A stretch of 64,000 nucleotides of DNA, from contig CAYLQY010000002.1 in assembly GCA_964386325.1 (NCBI GenBank), positions 124,001-188,000 of the forward strand. The letters run 5' to 3'. How positions within the stretch are numbered: position 1 is the first letter of the stretch; each line of letters opens with the position of its first letter. Shown piece by piece: positions 50,960-58,867 of this stretch. The notes under the pieces were generated by a model, which was not told where the DNA came from, searched no databases, and worked only from the letters and a program-made list of their open reading frames with translations. The DNA is from Anaerorhabdus sp964386325. GTDB lineage: Bacteria > Bacillota_I > Bacilli_A > Erysipelotrichales > Erysipelotrichaceae. Made by a program: the position numbers and the translations under genes.

Positions 50960-52202
50960 TCAAAGAATTGAATTCACAAGAGAAATGAAAGGTTACAAAA
51001 TTTTAGCACCAAACATGCTTCCTATTCATTTTTCACTATTGTGTAATATATTTAAACTTCATGGTTATGATGCAGAAATATTAGAAAATGTTGGACCAGG
51101 AATAGCACAAATTGGCTTAAAGTATGTTCATAACGACACATGTTATCCAGCGTTACTTGTCATTGGTCAATTAATTGATGCACTTAATAGTGGTAAATAT
51201 GATGTAAATAAAACAGCATTGATGATTACTCAAACAGGCGGTGGATGTCGTGCTTCGAATTATATTCATCTGCTTCGAAAGGCTCTTGTTAAAGCTGTAT
51301 ACCAACAAGTTCCTGTTATATCTTTAAACTTATCTGGACTTGAAAAAAACTCGGGTTTCAAATTTACATTATCGATGATTCGTCAAGCGTTGATGGCTCT
51401 AATTTATGGGGATATGATTATGTTATTAAACAATCAAATTGAGCCTTATGAAACTGATCCAGGTTCATCAAAGAAGAAAATAACAAAATGGGTTAATTAT
51501 CTTACAAATGAATTTAGTTTGGGTAAAGGCCTTAGCTATAAAGATATGAAGAATAATTTAAAGGATATTGTAGATGACTTTGATTCAATCGAAAAAGAGA
51601 AAAGAGATAAAATCAAGGTTGGAATCGTAGGTGAGATTTATATAAAATATTCTTACCTTGGAAACAATCACCTAGAGAAATTCTTGCTTGAACAGAATTG
51701 TGAAGTCATGGTTCCAGGTGTAATGGGATTCATGTTATTTAAGACTGATAATCGGATGGAAGATATTAAATTATATGGTGGTAATCCAATTAAGTACAAA
51801 GTGGTATCAACATTATTTAATTATATTGCAAAACTTGAATCTGCCATGATCGAGGTTCTTCGTGATAATGGTCATTTTAAAATTCCTTCAAGTTATATGC
51901 ACCTAAAAGAGCTAATCAAAGGATATGTTGGTTATGGTAATAAAATGGGTGAAGGGTGGTTGTTGACAGCAGAGATGCTGGAGTTAATTGAAGAAGGTTA
52001 TGGAAATATAGTATGTGCACAACCCTTTGGATGTTTGCCAAATCATATTGTAGGAAAAGGAATGATTAGAAAGATTCGTGAACATTATCCGAAGTCCAAT
52101 ATTGTACCAATTGATTATGATCCAAGTGCAACTCGTGTTAACCAAGAAAATAGAATTAAACTCATGCTTGCAATTGCAAGAGAAAATGCAACGATGATTT
52201 AA
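50952..52202 (+). CDS. 2-hydroxyacyl-CoA dehydratase-like protein
   Basis: A 416-residue protein that corresponds to the C-terminal part of the fused activator/dehydratase-like proteins of other Firmicutes. It carries NDTCYPALLVIGQ, TQTGGGCRASNYI and VCAQPFGCLPNHIVGKG, the Cys positions expected to bind an Fe-S cluster. ATG 50952 is preferred behind GGTGAG; the in-frame ATG 50940 has no spacing. It overlaps the activator gene by 8 bases and is the last gene of the MarR-controlled operon. Confidence 0.82.
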   Translation: MTNQRIEFTREMKGYKILAPNMLPIHFSLLCNIFKLHGYDAEILENVGPGIAQIGLKYVHNDTCYPALLVIGQLIDALNSGKYDVNKTALMITQTGGGCRASNYIHLLRKALVKAVYQQVPVISLNLSGLEKNSGFKFTLSMIRQALMALIYGDMIMLLNNQIEPYETDPGSSKKKITKWVNYLTNEFSLGKGLSYKDMKNNLKDIVDDFDSIEKEKRDKIKVGIVGEIYIKYSYLGNNHLEKFLLEQNCEVMVPGVMGFMLFKTDNRMEDIKLYGGNPIKYKVVSTLFNYIAKLESAMIEVLRDNGHFKIPSSYMHLKELIKGYVGYGNKMGEGWLLTAEMLELIEEGYGNIVCAQPFGCLPNHIVGKGMIRKIREHYPKSNIVPIDYDPSATRVNQENRIKLMLAIARENATMI

Positions 52203-52204
52203 CC

Positions 52205-52232
52205 TTGCAAAAGTATAGAATTGTGATAAAAT
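52205..52232 (+). promoter_or_regulatory. Promoter of the alaS T-box leader
   Basis: TTGCAA (52205-52210), 16-base spacer, TAAAAT (52227-52232) with TG at 52224-52225 (extended -10). Confidence 0.72.
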
Positions 52233-52238
52233 CTAGAT

Positions 52239-52449
52239 AAATCGTCGAATAAATCGAGTAAATTAAGAAACATTTTAGAGAGAAGATGGCTGGTGAAAAT
52301 CTTTGTGCAGACTTAATTGAAGCTACTTAGAAGAGTGGTTAATAACCAACGTGAATCTGCGTTAATGATAATCAAGGTGCATATCAAATTGATATGAATC
52401 AGGATGGTACCGCGTAATTTATACGTTCCTGTAATTAGGGACGTTTTTA
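52239..52449 (+). promoter_or_regulatory. T-box riboswitch leader of alaS (Ala, specifier GCU)
   Basis: The leader has the stem I AGAGAGAAGATGGCTGG region, a specifier TTGAA-GCT-ACTT with GCT at 52322-52324 (Ala), and the T-box GGATGGTACCGCG (52402-52414). An intrinsic terminator follows: ACGTTCCT pairs with AGGGACGT and runs into TTTTTATTTT. Uncharged tRNA-Ala should switch alaS on. Confidence 0.92.
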
Positions 52450-52470
52450 TTTTGTATGGAGGAAAAAAAG

Positions 52471-55095
52471 ATGAAACAATTAACTGGAAATCAAGTAAGA
52501 CAAATGTTTTTGGATTATTTCGCAAGTAAAGGTCATGCAATTGAACCAGGTGCTAGCTTAGTGCCTCACAATGATCCAACGTTATTATGGATTAATGCGG
52601 GAGTTGCTGCTTTAAAGAAATATTTTGATGGTTCAGAAAAACCAAAATGTAATCGAATAACGAATGCACAAAAAAGTATTCGTACAAACGATATAGAAAA
52701 TGTTGGGAAGACTGCACGTCATCATACATTCTTTGAGATGCTTGGAAACTTTTCGATAGGTGATTATTTTAAAGAAGAAGCAATTCAATTTGCTTGGGAA
52801 TTTTTAACATCCCCTGAATGGATTGGCTTCGATAAAGAAAAAATGTATATTACAGTTTATCCCGATGATGAAGTTGCATACAACACATGGGTAAATATAT
52901 GTAAAGTTGATCCTAGTCATATTTTACGAACAGCAGATAATTTTTGGGAAATTGGTGAAGGGCCAAGTGGACCAGATAGTGAGATTTTCTATGATCGTGG
53001 ACCTAAATATGATCCTGAGGGATTAGGTGAAAGACTATTCTTTGAAGAATTAGAAAATGATCGCTACATTGAAGTATGGAATGTTGTATTCTCGCAATAC
53101 GATGCTAAAGAAGGGGTAGAACGTAAAGATTACAAAGAACTACCTCAAAAAAATATTGATACTGGAATGGGATTAGAACGTCTAGTAGCGCTTATTCAAG
53201 ATGGTGAAACTAATTTTGATACAGATTTATTCTTGCCAATTATTCATGCAACTGAAAAGATGGCAAAACAACCATATGCTGGCGAATACAAGATGGCTTA
53301 TCGTGTAATCGCTGATCATATTCGTACTGTTACCTTTGCGTTAAGTGATGGTGCACTCTTCTCTAATGAAGGAAGAGGATATGTATTACGTCGTGTTCTT
53401 CGTCGTGCTGTTCGTTATGGTATTCAACTTGGCATTCAAGGTGCATTTATGTATCAATTAGTTCCAGTTGTAGCAGATATGATGAAAGAATTCTATCCAT
53501 ATCTTCAAGAAAAAATAGATTTAGTTTCTCGTCTTGTAAAAACCGAAGAAGAAACTTTCCATGCGACATTAACAAATGGTGAAAAACTATTAATGGATGA
53601 ATTGGATAAAGCGAAACAAACAAAAATTCTTGATGGCGAAGTAATGTTCAAACTCTATGATACATATGGTTTTCCAAAAGAACTTACTAAAGAAATTGCG
53701 GAAGAAAACGGATTTACAGTAGATATTGATGGCTTTAATGAACAAATGAAACTTCAAAAAGAACGTGCACGTAATGCACGTGAAGATGAACAATCAATGT
53801 CTAGTCAATCAATTGATTTAATTAACTTTGAAAAAACTTCTGAGTTTACAGGTTATCAATACTTAACATGCGATTCTGTTGTTATTGCTTGTTTTAAAGA
53901 TGGTGTTCAAGTTGATAAAATACAAGAAACTGGCGATATCATCCTTGCAGAAACATGTTTTTATGCAGAAAGTGGTGGACAAATCGCTGATACTGGAACA
54001 TTAACAGGTAAAGGATTTAGCGCAAAAGTTACTGATGTTAAGAAAGCGCCGCATAAACAACACTTGCATCATTTAGAAAATATTGTGGGTACTATTTGTG
54101 TAGGTGATGACATTCATGGAGAAATCGATGTACAACGTCGTTTAAACATTAAAGCAAATCACTCATCATTACATTTATTGCAAAGTGCTTTACGTAAAGT
54201 TGTAGGCACACACATTGCTCAAGCAGGATCATATGTATGTGAAGATTATGGACGTTTTGACTTCACACATTTTGAGAAAGTAACAGACCAACAATTACGT
54301 GCAATAGAAGATGAAGTGAATCAAATGATTATGAACGATAATAAAGTAGTTACTGAAGTCTTAACAATTGATGAAGCGAAGAATTCAGGAGCTATCGCAC
54401 TATTTGATGAAAAATATGGTGATACTGTTCGTGTTGTTTCTATGGGAGAAGTTTCAAAAGAATTTTGTGGTGGAACACACGTAAGTAACACGCAAGAAAT
54501 TGGCGTATTTAAAATAGAAGCTGAGGAAAGTATTGGTTCTGGAATACGTCGTATCACTTCAAAAACTAAAATGGCAGCTTATCATGATTTTGTCGCAAGA
54601 GAAAATACAATGAAGAGTATTGCAGAAACAATGAAATTAAACTCAATTAATATGCTTGAAGAAAAAGTAAACGTAGTGCTTGATGAAAATGCACAATTGA
54701 AGAAAGATGTACAACGCCTTAATGAAAAAATGATGATGTTAGAAGCTGATGAAACAATCAAAGCAGCGAAACAAATAAATGGTTTAAATGTCATCATGTT
54801 AAGAAAAGAAAATGCTGACTCAAGTTCATTAAAAGGATACGCTGAAGTATTACGTAATAAGTGTGAAAACTCATTTGTATTTATATCAAATGTTGTAGAC
54901 GATAAAATAACATTTGTTGTTGCAAGTAGTAAGGAAGCTATTGAAAAAGGTCTTAAAGCTGGTGAAATTGCAAAGCTTGCTGCGACTATGAGTGGTGGTA
55001 ACGGTGGTGGCCGTCCTGATTTAGCACAATCTGGTGGTAAAGATTCATCAAAATTAGATGAAATATTTAACACAATTGAATCAAAACTAGTGTAA
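52471..55095 (+). CDS. alaS: Alanyl-tRNA synthetase
   Basis: A 874-residue class II synthetase with the aminoacylation core (motif 2 region ARHHTFFEMLGNFSIGDYF, motif 3 GMGLERL), the editing domain zinc ligands (NHSSLHLL and CGGTH) and the C-terminal DHHA1 domain (SGGNGGGRPDLAQSGG). It charges and proofreads tRNA-Ala. GGAGG (52458-52462) sets the start at ATG 52471; the in-frame ATG 52456 overlaps that site. It is controlled by the T-box upstream. Confidence 0.97.
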   Translation: MKQLTGNQVRQMFLDYFASKGHAIEPGASLVPHNDPTLLWINAGVAALKKYFDGSEKPKCNRITNAQKSIRTNDIENVGKTARHHTFFEMLGNFSIGDYFKEEAIQFAWEFLTSPEWIGFDKEKMYITVYPDDEVAYNTWVNICKVDPSHILRTADNFWEIGEGPSGPDSEIFYDRGPKYDPEGLGERLFFEELENDRYIEVWNVVFSQYDAKEGVERKDYKELPQKNIDTGMGLERLVALIQDGETNFDTDLFLPIIHATEKMAKQPYAGEYKMAYRVIADHIRTVTFALSDGALFSNEGRGYVLRRVLRRAVRYGIQLGIQGAFMYQLVPVVADMMKEFYPYLQEKIDLVSRLVKTEEETFHATLTNGEKLLMDELDKAKQTKILDGEVMFKLYDTYGFPKELTKEIAEENGFTVDIDGFNEQMKLQKERARNAREDEQSMSSQSIDLINFEKTSEFTGYQYLTCDSVVIACFKDGVQVDKIQETGDIILAETCFYAESGGQIADTGTLTGKGFSAKVTDVKKAPHKQHLHHLENIVGTICVGDDIHGEIDVQRRLNIKANHSSLHLLQSALRKVVGTHIAQAGSYVCEDYGRFDFTHFEKVTDQQLRAIEDEVNQMIMNDNKVVTEVLTIDEAKNSGAIALFDEKYGDTVRVVSMGEVSKEFCGGTHVSNTQEIGVFKIEAEESIGSGIRRITSKTKMAAYHDFVARENTMKSIAETMKLNSINMLEEKVNVVLDENAQLKKDVQRLNEKMMMLEADETIKAAKQINGLNVIMLRKENADSSSLKGYAEVLRNKCENSFVFISNVVDDKITFVVASSKEAIEKGLKAGEIAKLAATMSGGNGGGRPDLAQSGGKDSSKLDEIFNTIESKLV

Positions 55096-55151
55096 ATACT
55101 TTCATTTTGAAGGGAAATAAGCTAAAATATACTAATAAAGGGGGAAGAACT

Positions 55152-55415
55152 ATGACCAACAAAGATTTAACTGAAACAATGAATTTTAAATCAGATGAAA
55201 TTCGTCGTAACAATATTCGACAAGTTCTTCGATTAACAAAAGAAGCATTAGAAGAAAGAGGATACAATTCTGTGAATCAACTTGCAGGGTATCTTATTTC
55301 GAATGACCCCGCTTACATTTCAAGTCATCGAAATGCTCGTAGTATTATTCAATCTGTAGAACGACATGAACTTATTGAAGAACTCGTTCGTTACTACTTA
55401 GAAGAAAATAATTAA
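55152..55415 (+). CDS. ireB: IreB family (UPF0297) regulatory phosphoprotein
   Basis: An 87-residue protein starting MTNKDLTETMNFK, with RNNIRQVLRLTKEALEERGYNSVNQLAGYLISNDPAYI, the UPF0297/IreB signature. In Enterococcus IreB is a substrate of the PASTA Ser/Thr kinase and affects cephalosporin resistance; N-terminal Thr residues are available here. AAGGGGGAAG sets the start. It lies in the conserved ireB-ruvX-DUF1292 cluster. Confidence 0.92.
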   Translation: MTNKDLTETMNFKSDEIRRNNIRQVLRLTKEALEERGYNSVNQLAGYLISNDPAYISSHRNARSIIQSVERHELIEELVRYYLEENN

Positions 55416-55418
55416 CCC

Positions 55419-55835
55419 ATGCGTAGAGTATTGGGATTAGATTTAGGAAGTAGAACATGTGGTGTTGCGGTTAGTGATCCTTTGGGGATGATTGCTCGAA
55501 CAGTTGAAACCATTCGTTTTGAAGATGATGATTATGAAACAGCATGTGCAAAAGTTCTCGAATTTGTAAAAGAATTAGGAGTAACTGAAATTGTACTTGG
55601 GTTACCTAAACATATGAATGGTGATATTGGAATTCGTGGAAACATATCTGTCGAATTTAAGGCAATGCTTGAAGAAAAGTGTTCATGTCCAGTTACTTTA
55701 TGGGATGAAAGATTAACAACTATCGCAGCTCAAAAAATACTAATTTCTGCCAATGTTTCAAGAAAGAAAAGGAAGGCAGTAATTGATCAAATGGCCGCAG
55801 TACAAATACTACAAGGTTATTTAGATCGAAAATAG
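55419..55835 (+). CDS. ruvX: Holliday junction resolvase-like protein RuvX (YqgF)
   Basis: A 138-residue RNase H-fold protein with VLGLDLGSRTCGVAVSDP (catalytic Asp region), EIVLGLPKHMNGDIG and WDERLTTIAA. YqgF is linked to 16S rRNA 5'-end processing and proposed to resolve Holliday junctions. It starts 3 bases after ireB. Confidence 0.93.
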   Translation: MRRVLGLDLGSRTCGVAVSDPLGMIARTVETIRFEDDDYETACAKVLEFVKELGVTEIVLGLPKHMNGDIGIRGNISVEFKAMLEEKCSCPVTLWDERLTTIAAQKILISANVSRKKRKAVIDQMAAVQILQGYLDRK

Positions 55836-55836
55836 T

Positions 55837-55852
55837 GGGCGTGAAAACGCCC
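55837..55852 (+). terminator. Hairpin after ruvX (weak terminator or processing site)
   Basis: GGGCGT / ACGCCC stem with a GAAA tetraloop, followed by CCTTTAATTT. The T tract is poor and the downstream gene probably needs read-through. Confidence 0.5.
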
Positions 55853-55880
55853 CTTTAATTTGATAAGGAGAACAAAACGT

Positions 55881-56150
55881 ATGGAAACAAATAAAATTAT
55901 GATTACTGAAGAAGATGGATCACAAAAAGAAATGGAAATTCTTTTTACGTTTGATGATGAATCAAAAAGTAAAAGCTATGTACTATTTACTGATCCACAA
56001 GATCCTGAAGGAGAAGTGTTTGCTTGTTCTTATGATGAAGAAGGAACAATGATTCCAGTGGACGATCCAGAAGAATGGACAATGATTGAAGAAGTCTTTG
56101 GCGCATTTGTTGAGGAAATTGAAGATGACAGCGAAGAAAAAGAAGACTAA
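55881..56150 (+). CDS. DUF1292 family protein (YrzB-like)
   Basis: An 89-residue acidic protein starting METNKIMITEEDGSQ, matching DUF1292, which sits beside ruvX and ireB in most Firmicutes. The FTFDDESKSKSYVLFTDPQDPEGEVFACSYDEEG core is typical. Function unknown. AAGGAG sets the start at ATG 55881. The 3' end overlaps mltG by 26 bases. Confidence 0.88.
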   Translation: METNKIMITEEDGSQKEMEILFTFDDESKSKSYVLFTDPQDPEGEVFACSYDEEGTMIPVDDPEEWTMIEEVFGAFVEEIEDDSEEKED

Positions 56151-57222
56151 ACGTAAATTAAAAATAGGGAACTTATTAATATTAATTGGCTTAGTTTTGG
56201 TTTTAGTGTTCGGTGGAAGTTATGTGTATTATTCAAGTACACTTGGTCCAGTATCTAAAACTTCTGAACAAGTTGAATTCACAATTAGCTCTGGTGAGTC
56301 TGTTAAGACAGTAATCAAAAATTTGAAAAAAGAGGGTCTTATTCAAAATGACTTTACTGCTCAAATTTATGCAAAACTTAGTAATTTAACAAATATTAAA
56401 ATGGGAACATATAGTTTAGATAAGAGTTGGTCTCTAAACGAAATTTTATCTATTATAAATGATTCTAAAGGTGCAATTGTAGATGACTCACGGGTTACTA
56501 TTATTGAAGGTGATTGGGCTAAGCATATTGCAAGTAGAGTTGCAGCAGTTACCAACGTAACAGAAGATGATTTATTTGCGTTATGGAACAATCCGGATTA
56601 TATTCGCTCAATTATGGGTAAATATCCATTTTTAACAGAAGATATCTTTAATGCTAATAGTCGTGTGACATTAGAAGGATATTTATTCCCTAATACATAT
56701 GATTTCTTTAAAGAAACAACTGCTGAGCAAGTAACTGAAAAAATTCTTGATCAAACGCTTAAAATTTATGAGAAGTATAAAGATCAGTTTAATAGTGCGA
56801 TGGCTAGTCGTAATTTAACACTTCATGAATTATTTACGCTTGCATCAATTGTACAATATGAAGCTGCAAAACCTGAAGACATGAAAATGATTGCTGGTGT
56901 TTTCTACAATCGTTTGAATTCAGGAATGATGTTACAAAGTAGTGTAACTGTCTGTTATGCAATTGATATCAATAAAGGTGATGATTGGATGAAATGTGAA
57001 GTTAATCCAAACTTTGATTCACCATACAATACTTACAAATATACAGGATTACCTCCAGGACCAATTTTGAATCCAGGTGAAGCAGCAATTGAAGCAGTAT
57101 TGAATCCAACAGATTCTAAAAATTATTACTTTATGGCCGATGTATATGGTGATGGAACTGTATATTATGCTGAAACATATGCTGAACATCAAAAGAACGT
57201 TAATAAATATTTAAAGAAATAA
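56125..57222 (+). CDS. mltG: Endolytic murein transglycosylase MltG
   Basis: A 365-residue YceG-family protein: a basic start (TAKKKKTKRKLK), one membrane helix (~15-37), a LysM-like region and the YceG domain with LEGYLFPNTYDF, ASIVQYEA (catalytic Glu region), AGVFYNRL and the end YYAETYAEHQKNV. MltG cuts nascent peptidoglycan strands. GAGG sets the start at ATG 56125 inside DUF1292; ATG 56086 is less likely. Confidence 0.93.
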   Translation: MTAKKKKTKRKLKIGNLLILIGLVLVLVFGGSYVYYSSTLGPVSKTSEQVEFTISSGESVKTVIKNLKKEGLIQNDFTAQIYAKLSNLTNIKMGTYSLDKSWSLNEILSIINDSKGAIVDDSRVTIIEGDWAKHIASRVAAVTNVTEDDLFALWNNPDYIRSIMGKYPFLTEDIFNANSRVTLEGYLFPNTYDFFKETTAEQVTEKILDQTLKIYEKYKDQFNSAMASRNLTLHELFTLASIVQYEAAKPEDMKMIAGVFYNRLNSGMMLQSSVTVCYAIDINKGDDWMKCEVNPNFDSPYNTYKYTGLPPGPILNPGEAAIEAVLNPTDSKNYYFMADVYGDGTVYYAETYAEHQKNVNKYLKK

Positions 57223-57235
57223 GGAGGCAAACTTG

Positions 57236-57865
57236 ATGAAACCAATTGTAATCGGTATTGCAGGAGGAAGCGCCTCTGGTAAAACATCGGTAGCTAGAAA
57301 AATTAAAGAAGCATTTGATGATACGAATTCTGTAACAATTATTCGACAAGATGATTATTACAAAAATCAATCGCATTTAACAATGGAAGATCGTGTTAAA
57401 ACGAATTATGACCATCCCTTTGCGTTTGATAATGATCTCTTAATTGAACAACTTCAAATGTTATTGGAAGGCAAGGATATTGAAAAACCAATGTATGACT
57501 TTGTGAATCATACAAGAAGTGATTGCACTGAGGTTATTCAAACTTGCGATGTTTTAATTCTTGAGGGGTTATTTATTCTTGAGAATGAACAGCTTCGCAA
57601 TTTATTAGATATTAAAATTTTTGTGGATACAGATGCAGATGTACGATTTATCCGTCGATTGAAACGCGATGTTGAAGATCGTGGAAGAACACTGGATTCT
57701 GTGATTAATCAATATGTAAAAACGGTACGTGATATGCATAGCCAGTTTGTTGAACCAAGTAAACGATATGCAAATATAATCATACCAGAAGGTGGCAAAA
57801 ATACGGTTGCCATCGACTTATTGACCACAAAAATAAGTAGTATAATCAAGAGTAATATGCTATAA
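57236..57865 (+). CDS. udk: Uridine kinase
   Basis: A 209-residue P-loop kinase with Walker A GGSASGKTS, the DDYYKNQSHL lid-strand and YDHPFAFDNDLL, typical of uridine/cytidine kinase. It phosphorylates uridine and cytidine for pyrimidine salvage. AAGGAGG precedes ATG 57236 (the TTG at 57233 is in frame). It is 13 bases after mltG, in the usual mltG-udk-greA order. Confidence 0.93.
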   Translation: MKPIVIGIAGGSASGKTSVARKIKEAFDDTNSVTIIRQDDYYKNQSHLTMEDRVKTNYDHPFAFDNDLLIEQLQMLLEGKDIEKPMYDFVNHTRSDCTEVIQTCDVLILEGLFILENEQLRNLLDIKIFVDTDADVRFIRRLKRDVEDRGRTLDSVINQYVKTVRDMHSQFVEPSKRYANIIIPEGGKNTVAIDLLTTKISSIIKSNML

Positions 57866-57866
57866 T
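57858..57866 (+). promoter_or_regulatory. Extended -10 promoter for greA
   Basis: TGcTATAAT overlaps the udk stop codon, 22 bases before ATG 57889. Confidence 0.55.
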
Positions 57867-57888
57867 ACGAAACGTTAGGAGTGATACT

Positions 57889-58362
57889 ATGGCAATGGAT
57901 GAAAAAATTTATGTGACCCAAGAAGGGTTAGATGAATTAAAGAAAGAATATGAACATTTAGTTCACGTAGTAAAAAATGAAGTAATTGAAGACCTTAAGG
58001 CAGCTCGTGCACAAGGTGACTTATCGGAGAATGCAGATTATGATGCAGCTCGTGACCGTCAAGCTCAAGTAGAAGCAAGAATTCGTGATCTTGAAGTTAT
58101 GTTCAATAATATTGAACTTATTCAAGAAAAGAAGGGTCGTTCACAAATTGTAAAATTAGGCTCAACAGTAGAAATACAAGATTTGGATACAAAAGAAATT
58201 GAAACATTTATTATTGTTGGTTCAGTAGAAGCAGATCCATTAAATGGTAAATTATCAAATGTAACTCCTCTTGCGGCTGCTATTTTGGATAAAAAAGTGG
58301 GTGCAGTAGTAGAAGTTGAAGTTGATGAACCGTATGAAGTAAAAATCTTATCTGTAAAATAA
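57889..58362 (+). CDS. greA: Transcription elongation factor GreA
   Basis: A 157-residue GreA. The N-terminal coiled coil ends at the catalytic tip ARAQGDLSENADYDAARDRQ, and the C-terminal FKBP-like domain has VTPLAAAILDKKVGAVVEVE. GreA stimulates transcript cleavage in backtracked RNA polymerase. Ribosome binding site TAGGAGTGAT. Confidence 0.96.
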   Translation: MAMDEKIYVTQEGLDELKKEYEHLVHVVKNEVIEDLKAARAQGDLSENADYDAARDRQAQVEARIRDLEVMFNNIELIQEKKGRSQIVKLGSTVEIQDLDTKEIETFIIVGSVEADPLNGKLSNVTPLAAAILDKKVGAVVEVEVDEPYEVKILSVK

Positions 58363-58405
58363 TAGGATTTTGTTCAAAATAAACTAAAAATAAGTAGGTG
58401 ATCTT

Positions 58406-58867
58406 ATGAAAATACTACTTATTTTTTTATTCTTATTTTTAGCATATATCCCAAGTTATACATTTGTTGATCTTTCTCGTGATAACAAGGTTATAAAAAT
58501 TAGTGTAAATGGCGAAGTGAAACAAAGTAAAATACTGGAAATTCCAACGTATTCAACAGTAGAAGATATCTTGGATTTAATTGAATTAACTGAGGATGCT
58601 GATTTAACTTCCATTAGTCGATTTACAGTTTTAAAAGATGGTGACACCTTAGTAATACCTACAAAAACTGAAAATAAGAAAATTTCTATTAATCATGCGT
58701 CAAAGAAAGATTTAATGGAATTACCAGGCATTGGCGATAGTATTGCCGAAAAAATTATTCAGTATCGTCAAGAAAATGGGTATTTCCAAAGAATAGAAGA
58801 TTTGAAAAATGTAAAAGGTATTGGTGAAGCAAAGTTCAATAAACTTATAAATGAGATATGTTTATGA
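58406..58867 (+). CDS. comEA: ComEA-like competence DNA-binding protein
   Basis: A 153-residue protein with an N-terminal membrane segment (~1-20), a SLBB-like region (about 30-85) and a C-terminal helix-hairpin-helix pair (SINHASKKDLMELPGIGDSIAEKIIQYR...LKNVKGIGEAKFNKL). ComEA binds incoming double-stranded DNA at the cell surface. It overlaps comEC by 4 bases and belongs to the same operon. Slightly shorter than Bacillus ComEA (205). Confidence 0.9.
   Translation: MKILLIFLFLFLAYIPSYTFVDLSRDNKVIKISVNGEVKQSKILEIPTYSTVEDILDLIELTEDADLTSISRFTVLKDGDTLVIPTKTENKKISINHASKKDLMELPGIGDSIAEKIIQYRQENGYFQRIEDLKNVKGIGEAKFNKLINEICL

Noticed and set aside
48038..52202. Pseudogene call for the activator/dehydratase pair
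   Set aside because: Both frames keep conserved Cys motifs, have start signals and overlap cleanly, so gene fission is more likely than a frameshift.
54582..55073. 163-residue reverse-strand open frame inside alaS
   Set aside because: It is antisense to a strongly conserved synthetase, with low-complexity Ser/Phe composition and no ribosome binding site.
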